Shown here piece after piece: positions 1 to 5,534 of a DNA stretch of 8,796 bases (positions within the stretch are counted from its first letter, which is position 1; each line of letters starts with the position of its first letter). Position numbers and translations under genes: made by a program. Location: NCBI GenBank assembly GCA_947624425.1, contig CANQKG010000048.1, positions 1-8,796 on the forward strand. Direction: 5' to 3'. The DNA comes from an uncultured Clostridia bacterium (GTDB lineage: Bacteria; Bacillota; Clostridia; Oscillospirales; Ruminococcaceae). The notes under the pieces were generated by a model that worked only from the letters and a program-made list of their open reading frames with translations, ran no database searches and was not told where the DNA came from.

Positions 1-94
1 TTTCACTTAATCCCATTTCAACCCACAAAGCTTTCGTCTTTGTCAAGACCTCCCTTGTCAAAGGGAGGGGGACCGCGAAGCGGTGGTGGGATTC
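1..94 (+). repeat. Dispersed intergenic repeat, copy A
   Basis: This stretch reappears with a few substitutions at 4304-4402 (copy C). Its 46-bp core at 49-94 also appears inverted at 4169-4214 (copy B) with one difference. The core holds two small palindromes: CCTCCCTT/AAGGGAGG around a short loop, and CCGCGAAGCGG, followed by TGGTGGGATTC. No open reading frame or transposase is attached. It looks like a non-autonomous, MITE-like or REP-like element. The left end may lie outside the window. Confidence 0.75.
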
Positions 95-121
95 AAAAAC
101 CACTAATCTAAATACAGCAAA

Positions 122-152
122 CAAAAACTCCCGATGCTTTCGCATCGGGAGT
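122..152 (-). terminator. Intrinsic terminator of the sulfatase gene
   Basis: Read on the minus strand, an 11-bp perfect stem (142-152 with 127-137, ACTCCCGATGC) closes a GAAA tetraloop and runs into a T tract (TTTTTG). It begins 9 bp past the sulfatase stop codon, which fits a dedicated rho-independent terminator. Confidence 0.9.
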
Positions 153-161
153 GGTTTTCTC

Positions 162-1619
162 TTACAGTTCGTCTTTGTGGCGTTCGCGCAGACGCGCCGC
201 CGCCTCGCTTCTGCCGGTATGCTCCAGCCGGTCGAGGTATTCCGCCAGATGCCCGCGGGTGTGAGAAGGGCCTCCCTCCCGCATGACCTGCCAGATCGGG
301 TCGATGGGAGACTCACTTTTGATCATCTGCTCCTCCATCCAGTCGAGGATGATCTTCGCACCCTGCTGGCAGAGCGCGGGATACTCCTCCTTGACGTCGT
401 GCAGCTCGTGCGGATCCTCCTTCACATTGAAAAGCATCTCCCGATCGAACAGCCGGAAGCCGTCGTGGATCGAGCGGATATACAGCCAGTCGCCAAACCG
501 CGCCGAACGCTGGCAGACATGGGCGCACTGAGAGATCACCAGACTGTCCCGTCCGCAGGAAGCGCCCTCGGTCAGCGCGGGCAGATAGCTTTGTCCGTCC
601 CACTTCGGGTAGGCGCCCACATGAAGAAGCTCCGCCACGGTCGGCACCAGGTCGATATGATAATGGAAATCGCTGTCCACCTTGCCCGCCTGACAGCCCG
701 GCCATTTGATGATCATCGGGATCCGGCAGGTGGGATAATCGGCGGTGCCGTGCTCGCCGTAGATGCCAAGCTCGCCCATGTTCTCGCCGTGGTCGGCGGT
801 GATGATGATCGCCGTGTCATCGTAAATGCCCTGCTCCCGCAGCTTGTCGAACACCTGCCCGATGAGGTAGTCCGCCCAGTACACGCCGCAGTCGTAGTTG
901 TCCATAAACTCCTTGAGCTGCGCCATGTCCTCGATCTTGCCGGGGTGACGGGGATATTCGGGGAAGGTCTGATCGTTGAACATATTGATCTCGTTGGCGC
1001 CGTGAGGCGAGGAAAGCTTTAAATGCTCCTTGAAGATGTCCTCGGTCAGCCAGTCGGGCATCGGGGTATCGGCAAAGGGGTTCCCCAGCTCGGCAGGCGC
1101 GCGGTAGGGGGTGTGCGGATCCCAGAGGTGGAGGTGGAGGTACCAGTTCTCCCTGTCCTTGTTCCGCTCCAGCCAGTCCAGCGCGATGGGCAGCACTTCC
1201 TCGCCGCTTTCCTGCCCGCTTTTGCCGACGTTGTGCATCTCGTTGAAGCCGGCGTTGAACCACCAGGAGGAGTGCCGTTCGGGGAAGCTGCTGATCGAGG
1301 CGGTATACATCCCCGCTTTCCGGAAGATATAGTTGAAGTTGTTGTTGTCGTTGGCGTCCTTGAACATACGGCGCGCGCCGATATACCGCTTATCCGCGGC
1401 GGTGCCGCCGTGGCCGATCGCGCCGTTGTGGATCCCGAACATACCGCTGATCAGCGCGGCGCGGGAGGGCAGACAGGGCGCGTCCGAGCAATAATAGCTG
1501 TCGAACCGCACACCTTCCTCGGCTACTCTGTCAAAGTTCGGGGTGGTGTTCCGGTAGTAACCGTAACAGCCCATGTGGTCGGCACGCAGGGTGTCGATAT
1601 CAACAAACAATACTCTCAT
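162..1619 (-). CDS. Cys-type arylsulfatase family protein (sulfatase family S1)
   Basis: A 485-aa enzyme expected to hydrolyse a sulfate ester, probably on a carbohydrate. Visible S1 hallmarks are the N-terminal metal-binding VDIDTLRADH (D7, D9), the signature C49-L-P-S-R53 followed by the SG pair, WDPHTPY near residue 166, and TADHGENMGELG with D276/H277. C49 is the residue that would become formylglycine; a Cys-type enzyme in an anaerobe would need an anSME-type radical-SAM maturase, which is not in this window. No signal peptide is seen, so it is probably cytoplasmic. The ATG at 1617-1619 is preceded by GGAAGGAG. It is divergent from the GH95 fucosidase gene and shares the intergenic control region, suggesting joint use on a sulfated fucosylated glycan. 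The natural substrate and S1 subfamily cannot be read from sequence alone. Confidence 0.93.
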   Translation of the reverse strand: MRVLFVDIDTLRADHMGCYGYYRNTTPNFDRVAEEGVRFDSYYCSDAPCLPSRAALISGMFGIHNGAIGHGGTAADKRYIGARRMFKDANDNNNFNYIFRKAGMYTASISSFPERHSSWWFNAGFNEMHNVGKSGQESGEEVLPIALDWLERNKDRENWYLHLHLWDPHTPYRAPAELGNPFADTPMPDWLTEDIFKEHLKLSSPHGANEINMFNDQTFPEYPRHPGKIEDMAQLKEFMDNYDCGVYWADYLIGQVFDKLREQGIYDDTAIIITADHGENMGELGIYGEHGTADYPTCRIPMIIKWPGCQAGKVDSDFHYHIDLVPTVAELLHVGAYPKWDGQSYLPALTEGASCGRDSLVISQCAHVCQRSARFGDWLYIRSIHDGFRLFDREMLFNVKEDPHELHDVKEEYPALCQQGAKIILDWMEEQMIKSESPIDPIWQVMREGGPSHTRGHLAEYLDRLEHTGRSEAAARLRERHKDEL

Positions 1620-1653
1620 ACAAAGCGATCTCCTTCCGGTTTTATTTTCCTTT

Positions 1654-1683
1654 AGTATATCTCATGTTGAGGGGAAAAGTCAA
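1654..1683 (-). promoter_or_regulatory. Sigma-70-type promoter of the sulfatase gene
   Basis: On the minus strand TTGACT (1678-1683) and TATACT (1654-1659) are separated by 18 bp, each 5/6 to consensus. The predicted start gives a leader of about 28 nt before the ATG at 1619. The -35 box overlaps the left arm of the inverted repeat at 1681-1701. Confidence 0.72.
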
Positions 1684-1701
1684 GGAAAATCACTTTCCTT
1701 G
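1681..1701. promoter_or_regulatory. Inverted repeat, candidate shared operator
   Basis: CAAGGAAA, five bases, then TTTCCTTG: perfect 8-bp arms. It overlaps the -35 of the sulfatase promoter on one side and the proposed -35 of the GH95 promoter on the other. This is where a single regulator could control both genes. No regulator gene is present in the window, and the binding protein is unknown. Confidence 0.55.
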
Positions 1702-1728
1702 CGGAGAAACGACCGAATGTGATATAAT
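1699..1728 (+). promoter_or_regulatory. Extended -10 promoter of the GH95 gene
   Basis: TATAAT at 1723-1728 is a perfect -10, preceded by TG at 1720-1721 (extended -10). The best -35 candidate is TTGCGG (1699-1704) at 18 bp, which is weak, so an activator or the extended -10 may compensate. The start would fall near 1735. A second inverted repeat, AATATCA-N11-TGATATT (1726-1750), straddles that start, though the AT-rich context makes it less convincing. Confidence 0.65.
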
Positions 1729-1767
1729 ATCAATATATCAACATGATATTGGAGGAGGAAAAGCGGC

Positions 1768-4050
1768 ATGAACGAAACGCTGTGGTACGAAAAACCTGCC
1801 GAAAACTGGAACGAGGCGCTGCCGATCGGGAACGGGTACCTCGGCGGCATGGTGTTCGGCAAGGTGGGAAAGGAGCAAATCGCTCTCAATGCGGACACCT
1901 TCTGGTCGGGCAGCGGCGCAGGCGAGCCGCGTCCGGGCGGATATGAAGCGCTTTGTGAGGCGCGGCAGCTGCTTTCTTCCGGAGACCGCGCCGGTGCACA
2001 GCGGGTCTTGGAGGAGAGGTTCCTCTCCGATTTCGGCGCGTCCTATCTGCCGGTCGGGGATCTGTGGATCGAATCGGAAGGGGAAGCGGGCGATTACCGC
2101 CGTACCCTCTCCCTGCCCGACAGCCTTGTCACGGTGGACGCGGCGGGGGAGCGGCGGCAGTATTTTGCCAGCTTTCCCGCACGGGTGATCGTCTGCCGGA
2201 TCGAGCGGGAGACGCCCGCCACGGCGGTGATCCGGCTGACCTCCCCATGGGAGAGCAGCTGTAAGGCGGAAAACGGCGGCGTCACCATGACGGTGAAGGC
2301 GCCGGACGATGTGGACCCGAACGCCCATACCATTATCACCGATCGCGGGATCGGCATGACCGCCGTCTGCCGCCTGGCGGTGCTGACCGACGGCAGTGTA
2401 ACCCCGCAGGAGGACGCCCTCGCCTGCACCGGAAAAACGGTGACGATCATCCTCAACATCACCACAAGCTATCAGACGCCCGAACCGGAGAAGCTGGCGG
2501 ACGCGCTGGTCAGCCGTGCGGCGGCAGCGGGCTTCGAGGGGCTTTTGGCGGAGCATCTTGCCGATGTGCATACTCTCTATGATCGGGTGTCGATAGACCT
2601 TGGTCAAACGGCGGCGGACGCACTCCCCACCGATCAGAGGCTTGCCGCTTTGCGGCAGGGCGGCAGCGATCCCGGGCTGATCGCGCTGATGTACCGGTTC
2701 GGGCGGTATCTGACCATCGCGTCCTCCCGTCCCGGCAGTCAGCCTTCCACCCTCCAGGGGATCTGGAACGACCAAACCACACCTCCGTGGTGGTGCAGCT
2801 ATACCCTCAATATCAATACCGAGATGAACTACTGGCCGACCGAGGCGGCAAATCTCTCGGAGTGTCATCTGCCGCTGCTGGACAAGCTCACCGCCATGCT
2901 GCCGGAGGGTCGCCGCGCGGCGGCGCATTACTATCATTGCCGCGGGTTTGTCTCCCACCTGCAAACCGACCTGTGGCAGTATAACCGCCCGGTCGGCGGC
3001 GCGGCAGGCTCGGCGCGGTACGGGTACTGGCCGATGTCGGGCGGCTGGCTTTCGCTGCATCTCTGGGAGCATTTTCTCTATACCGGCGATCGGGATTTCC
3101 TGCGGGAGCGCGCCTATCCCGTCATGCGGGAAGCGGCACTTTTCTTCACCGATTACCTCTGCCGGAAGGACGGCGTGCTGACCACGCTGCCCTCCACCTC
3201 GCCCGAGCATGACTATATCGCGCCGGACGGCGCGCAGGTGGCGGTGGACGTCGGCACGGCGATGGATCGTGAGATCATCGGCGCGCTGTTTTCGGCGGTG
3301 GAGGCGGCCGCGGCGATTCTGGGGATCTCGGACGATCTTCTTCCGGCGATCCGGCAGATGCTGCCGCTATTGCCGCCGCCCGAGATTGGTCAGAACGGGG
3401 AATTGCTGGAGTTTTCCGCTCCCTATGACGACCCGGAACCGGGACACCGGCATTTGTCCCACCTGTTTGCCGTCTGTCCCGGCGGGCAGATCAACGCGAA
3501 GGACACGCCGAAGCTCTTTCGGGCGGCGCGAAAATCCTTGGAGATGCGGCTGGAAAACGGCGGCGGCAAGACCGGCTGGAGCATTGCGTGGATCGCCGGA
3601 CTGCTCGCACGGTTCGGGGAGGGCGACGCGGTGCTCTCGGCTTTGGTACGACAGCTTTGCGACTCCACCTATCTCAATCTGTTCGACCGGCACCCGCCGT
3701 TTCAGATCGACGGCAATTTCGGCTTCACCCACGCGGTGCAGGAGATGCTCCTCCAAAGCCAGAACGGGCGGCTTTCCCTGCTGCCCGCCCTGCCCCGCGC
3801 GCTCAATAGCGGCAGCGTTTCCGGGCTGAAGGCAAGGGGGAATATCACCGTTTCGATCACATGGGAAGACGGCAGGCTGCGCGAAGCGATCCTCCGCCCG
3901 CAGGAAAACTGCGCCGTCACCCTGATCGCGCCGGAGGGATTTTTGCTCACGGCAGGAAACGGCCGACCCGCCCTGCGCGCCGCACAGGGCCAACTGCGGC
4001 AGTACCCGCTTCAAAAAGGGGTCGCCTACCGCCTCACCCCGCTCGCCTGA
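1768..4050 (+). CDS. Glycoside hydrolase family 95 alpha-L-fucosidase
   Basis: A 760-aa protein of typical GH95 length. The N-terminal beta-sandwich domain opens with the family motif LPIGNGYLGGMVFG (residues 18-31). The (alpha/alpha)6 catalytic barrel runs from about 270 to 660, followed by a C-terminal beta domain. Key motifs are LQGIWND (329-335), LNINTEMNYW (347-356), TSPE ending at E480, and FQIDGNFG with D648. By analogy with the structurally studied Bifidobacterium enzyme, E480 is the likely acid and N350 the base, assisted by N348 and D648, in an inverting mechanism that removes alpha-1,2-linked L-fucose. Some GH95 members act on L-galactosides, so the sugar is not certain. There is no signal peptide, so it probably acts inside the cell on imported oligosaccharides. 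GGAGGAGG at 1751-1758 region supports the ATG at 1768. Confidence 0.95.
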   Translation: MNETLWYEKPAENWNEALPIGNGYLGGMVFGKVGKEQIALNADTFWSGSGAGEPRPGGYEALCEARQLLSSGDRAGAQRVLEERFLSDFGASYLPVGDLWIESEGEAGDYRRTLSLPDSLVTVDAAGERRQYFASFPARVIVCRIERETPATAVIRLTSPWESSCKAENGGVTMTVKAPDDVDPNAHTIITDRGIGMTAVCRLAVLTDGSVTPQEDALACTGKTVTIILNITTSYQTPEPEKLADALVSRAAAAGFEGLLAEHLADVHTLYDRVSIDLGQTAADALPTDQRLAALRQGGSDPGLIALMYRFGRYLTIASSRPGSQPSTLQGIWNDQTTPPWWCSYTLNINTEMNYWPTEAANLSECHLPLLDKLTAMLPEGRRAAAHYYHCRGFVSHLQTDLWQYNRPVGGAAGSARYGYWPMSGGWLSLHLWEHFLYTGDRDFLRERAYPVMREAALFFTDYLCRKDGVLTTLPSTSPEHDYIAPDGAQVAVDVGTAMDREIIGALFSAVEAAAAILGISDDLLPAIRQMLPLLPPPEIGQNGELLEFSAPYDDPEPGHRHLSHLFAVCPGGQINAKDTPKLFRAARKSLEMRLENGGGKTGWSIAWIAGLLARFGEGDAVLSALVRQLCDSTYLNLFDRHPPFQIDGNFGFTHAVQEMLLQSQNGRLSLLPALPRALNSGSVSGLKARGNITVSITWEDGRLREAILRPQENCAVTLIAPEGFLLTAGNGRPALRAAQGQLRQYPLQKGVAYRLTPLA

Positions 4051-4065
4051 CTTTTCCGCTGATAT

Positions 4066-4097
4066 AAAAAGCCTCCCCGTTTTGGGGAGGCTTTTTT
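4066..4097 (+). terminator. Intrinsic terminator of the GH95 gene
   Basis: GCCTCCCC (4071-4078), loop GTTTT, GGGGAGGC (4084-4091), then TTTTTT. Five A residues before the stem can pair with the T run, making it potentially bidirectional. It lies 15 bp after the stop codon. Confidence 0.93.
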
Positions 4098-4121
4098 GCC
4101 GGAAGCGAAAAAATGTGTTTG

Positions 4122-4145
4122 GAATCTCACCACCGCGCGAAGCGG
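4122..4145 (-). repeat. Partial copy of the dispersed repeat end
   Basis: GAATCTCACCACCGCGCGAAG followed by CGG resembles the terminal part of the repeat seen at 4169-4186 and at 8661-8686. Only this end is present, so it is probably a degenerate or truncated copy next to copy B. Confidence 0.5.
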
Positions 4146-4168
4146 TTTCGGTTGGCTTTGCGGGGTGT

Positions 4169-4214
4169 GAATCCCACCACCGCTTCGCGGTCCCCCTCCC
4201 TTTCACAAGGGAGG
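4169..4214 (-). repeat. Dispersed intergenic repeat core, copy B (inverted)
   Basis: On the minus strand this matches the 46-bp core at 49-94 with a single difference (C to G in the loop of the CCTCCCTT hairpin). It lacks the roughly 48-bp upstream part shared by copies A and C. It faces copy C at 4304-4402, so the pair forms an inverted arrangement around an AT-rich spacer of about 90 bp. Confidence 0.75.
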
Positions 4215-4303
4215 CTCTGGCGAACAAGCAGGTTTTGATAAAATTTTTAGCAAAATATGCTGACGGAAGATATCAACGGACGCGGCGCCGGAAGATTTTA
4301 TTG

Positions 4304-4402
4304 TTTCACTTAATCCCATTTTCAAACCACATAGCTTCCGTCTTTGTCAAAACCTCCCTTGTTAAAGGGAGGGGGACCGCGCCTCGCGCGGTGGAGGGAT
4401 TC
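4304..4402 (+). repeat. Dispersed intergenic repeat, copy C
   Basis: Starts TTTCACTTAATCCCATTTT and follows copy A throughout, with scattered substitutions and small indels. The CCGCGAAGCGG palindrome of copy A is replaced by CCGCGCCTCGCGCGG. In other words the sequence changed but the small hairpin is kept, which suggests the fold of the repeat matters or is generated by its spread. Confidence 0.72.
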
Positions 4403-4525
4403 TTTTTTGGTTCGCACTTGTGGCTAGGTGGTGGTTTCAAACCCATTTGCCCGATCCCAAATGCGGTGCGGCGATAGCGCTATATTGACAACCTCTTTAG
4501 CGGGCGGAGGGATTCCAAACGCCAC
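4403..4525. other. Spacer with no recognised feature
   Basis: Between repeat copy C and the first RNA promoter I see no convincing gene, terminator or long repeat. A TTGACA at 4484-4489 has no good -10 at the right distance. Short reading frames here start weakly and lack ribosome binding sites. Confidence 0.5.
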
Positions 4526-4554
4526 TTGCAACTTTTTCTCCGCTATGGTAGAAT
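4526..4554 (+). promoter_or_regulatory. Promoter of structured RNA unit 1
   Basis: TTGCAA (4526-4531), exactly 17 bp, then TAGAAT (4549-4554), with TG at 4546-4547 giving an extended -10. The same -35, spacer length, extended -10 and downstream AAACCTGC recur in unit 2. Transcription would start near 4561, at the base of the long hairpin. Confidence 0.82.
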
Positions 4555-4560
4555 AAACCT

Positions 4561-4710
4561 GCCACATAAGTTTTTGTACATCAGCGTGCAATTTTTGCCT
4601 TTGGCAAAAATGCATGGCTCTATTTTCGCATGCTGATGTATGTTGAAACTTGTGTGGCGCAAGGGAGCTTTGCGTTTTTCGGTGCGCGGGCTTGCCCGTG
4701 CACTTTTTTT
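4561..4710 (+). ncRNA. Candidate structured small RNA, unit 1
   Basis: A predicted RNA of about 150 nt. The lower stem is 4561-4573 with 4646-4658 (13 bp, one U-G). After a small internal loop, the upper stem is TACATCAGCGTGC (4577-4589) with GCATGCTGATGTA (4628-4640), 13 bp with one G-U. The 38-nt apex contains a small hairpin (TTTTTGCC/GGCAAAAA) and the motif AAAAATGCA (4606-4614). That motif is complementary to TGCGTTTTT (4671-4679) in the linker past the stem, with one U-G pair, so a pseudoknot is possible. A small GCAAGG/CTTTGC hairpin (4659-4673) and a terminator complete it. No gene follows directly, so this copy is probably a free RNA. I do not recognise an Rfam family; it lacks the central bubble of 6S RNA. 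Confidence 0.72.
4682..4710 (+). terminator. Intrinsic terminator of RNA unit 1
   Basis: GTGCGCGGGC, loop TT, GCCCGTGCAC (one G-U pair), then seven T residues. The sequence after it, ATTCCCATAAAG, is the same as after the unit 2 terminator, showing that the duplication that created the two units extended past the terminator. Confidence 0.9.
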
Positions 4711-4737
4711 ATTCCCATAAAGCGAAAAATCAATCCC

Positions 4738-4766
4738 TTGCAACTTTTCTTGCGCTATGGTAGAAT
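4738..4766 (+). promoter_or_regulatory. Promoter of structured RNA unit 2
   Basis: TTGCAA (4738-4743), 17 bp, TAGAAT (4761-4766), again with an extended -10 TG. It lies exactly 212 bp downstream of the unit 1 promoter. The start is predicted at about 4773, at the foot of the unit 2 hairpin. It is the nearest credible promoter for the RHH gene downstream. Confidence 0.82.
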
Positions 4767-4770
4767 AAAC

Positions 4771-4912
4771 CTGCGACACAATTTAATATCCCTATGATGG
4801 GTCTGTATTTTGGTAAAAATGCACTCCCTATTTCCCATCATGGGGTTAAATTGTGTCGCAGCAATTGGAGATGCATTTTTCGGTGTGCAGCTGAGGCTGC
4901 ACACTTTTTTTT
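4771..4912 (+). ncRNA. Candidate structured RNA, unit 2 (leader of the RHH gene)
   Basis: The architecture matches unit 1. The lower stem CTGCGACACAATTTAA (4771-4786) pairs perfectly over 16 bp with 4846-4861. A 3-nt bulge follows, then a 12-bp upper stem (4790-4801 with 4834-4845). The 32-nt apex carries GGTAAAAATGCA (4812-4823). AAAAATGCA (4815-4823) is perfectly complementary over 9 nt to TGCATTTTT (4872-4880) in the linker before the terminator. Stem sequences differ from unit 1 but stay paired, for example GCCACA/TGTGGC against GCGACA/TGTCGC. The terminator ends 10 bases before the ribosome binding site of the double-RHH gene, so this copy may act as an attenuating leader as well as a released RNA. 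Confidence 0.75.
4883..4912 (+). terminator. Intrinsic terminator between RNA unit 2 and the RHH gene
   Basis: GTGTGCAGC (4883-4891), loop TGAG, GCTGCACAC (4896-4904), then eight T residues. It stands between the only good promoter and the RHH gene, so expression of that gene should require readthrough. The 5' arm can also pair with the 5' strand of the unit 2 stem (CTGCGACAC, 4771-4779, one bulged G), a possible antiterminator. Confidence 0.9.
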
Positions 4913-4936
4913 ATTCCCATAAAGGAGGAGCAAAAA

Positions 4937-5266
4937 ATGGAGAGACGGTACAAAATGTCCAAGGGTTTCACCCTCGATCTGGAACTGGCGGCACGGCTCA
5001 AAGAGGGCGCGGCGGACAGCGGGCGGAGCATTTCCCGTTACACCGAAATGCTGCTCAGCCGGTGGATCAAGGAGGTGGAAGCAACCGGGAACGCTTCCCC
5101 TTACGTCAAGCCGCAAAGTGAAGAAGTACCCGAAAAACAGCGGATCGGTTTGACGATCCGGCGGGATATCTTAAAACAGCTGGAAGCCTTCGCGGAAGCC
5201 GACTTCCGTCCTTTTTCGGAATATGTCAATCTCGCTCTCCGGCGTGTGCTGGAAATGGAAGAATAA
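4937..5266 (+). CDS. Small protein with two ribbon-helix-helix domains
   Basis: A 109-aa probable DNA-binding (or RNA-binding) regulator. Residues 9-47 read as one RHH unit: strand KGFTLDL, helix ELAARLKEGAADSG, then RSISRYTEMLLSRWI. Residues 68-108 read as a second: strand QRIGLTI, helix RRDILKQLEAFAEAD, then RPFSEYVNLALRRVLEME. A polar linker (49-66) joins them. Ordinary RHH repressors have one such unit per chain and dimerise; here one chain could form the fold itself. There is no signal peptide or membrane segment. The SD AAAGGAGGAG (4921-4930) clearly selects the ATG at 4937. No toxin or other partner gene follows, so a classical RHH antitoxin role is not supported. The tight link to the hairpin RNA just upstream suggests autoregulation through, or a function with, that RNA. 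Its target is unknown. Confidence 0.8.
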   Translation: MERRYKMSKGFTLDLELAARLKEGAADSGRSISRYTEMLLSRWIKEVEATGNASPYVKPQSEEVPEKQRIGLTIRRDILKQLEAFAEADFRPFSEYVNLALRRVLEMEE

Positions 5267-5292
5267 AAAAGCCGTCCCTTTTAAGGGACGGC
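5265..5292. terminator. Palindromic terminator, strong on the minus strand
   Basis: GCCGTCCCTT, TT, AAGGGACGGC (5271-5292) is a perfect 10-bp stem. On the minus strand it is followed by TTTTTT, which overlaps the RHH stop codon, so it can stop transcripts arriving from the MATE gene. On the plus strand it is followed only by TTATGT and would be a weak terminator for the RHH gene. Confidence 0.75.
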
Positions 5293-5298
5293 TTATGT
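5270..5298. repeat. 29-bp palindromic direct repeat, left copy
   Basis: This 29-bp sequence contains the GCCGTCCC/GGGACGGC palindrome plus TTATGT and is identical to 5535-5563. The two copies are 265 bp apart and bracket a segment with its own repeats. Confidence 0.85.
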
Positions 5299-5534
5299 CT
5301 GTCGAAAAAGCAATCCGTAACGGAAATATTTGCAATCCGTCACGGAGGCGGACATGTGCCGCCGCAGTGACACCCTGAGAGAAAACCGGTGCAGGCGGCG
5401 TCAGAATTGGCGCAAGCCAAGCCGGTTTTCGACGAAAAGGGGGAATCGGGGGAAAAACAAAGAACAAGGCGAGTAAAACGAGCCGCAGTGATTTTGTTTG
5501 TCCCTCGAAGCGTGTCGACTTTATCGACACGCTC
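5299..5534. repeat. Repeat-like non-coding segment between direct repeats
   Basis: A 236-bp stretch without a credible gene. It holds CAATCCGTAACGG and CAATCCGTCACGG 22 bp apart, GCCGCAGTGA twice (5361-5370, 5482-5491), the inverted pair GAAAACCGG (5381-5389) and CCGGTTTTC (5422-5430), a TTGGC/GCCAA hairpin (5407-5420), and a strong hairpin at 5509-5533. Its left end is part of a 30-bp sequence repeated exactly at 8625-8654. I take it for a dispersed element or fused remains of several. It would be transcribed as the 3' region of MATE mRNA. Confidence 0.55.
5509..5533. repeat. Hairpin-forming inverted repeat
   Basis: AGCGTGTCGA, loop CTTTA, TCGACACGCT: perfect 10-bp arms. It sits directly next to the second palindromic repeat, so the MATE transcript would end in two stacked hairpins. 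There is no adjoining T run on either strand, so it is not a normal terminator by itself. Confidence 0.7.

Noticed and set aside
162..176. Sulfatase ends in KDEL
   Set aside because: This is an ER-retention signal only in eukaryotes; the gene is bacterial, so the match is chance.
1738..3210. 490-codon open frame opposite the fucosidase gene
   Set aside because: It is antisense to a clear GH95 protein, is rich in Arg, Pro and Gly as expected from a GC-rich shadow frame, and shows no domain.
4561..4912. 6S RNA, CRISPR repeats or a type III toxin-antitoxin RNA
   Set aside because: 6S has a large central bubble not present here. There are no regular spacers or cas genes. The downstream protein is RHH, not a ToxN-like RNase, and the repeats are long separate units, not short tandem antitoxin repeats.
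4810..5121. Plus-strand frame starting TTG inside RNA unit 2 and overlapping the RHH gene
   Set aside because: It lacks an SD, crosses a strong terminator and overlaps the RHH gene in another frame. The equivalent unit 1 frame stops after a few codons.
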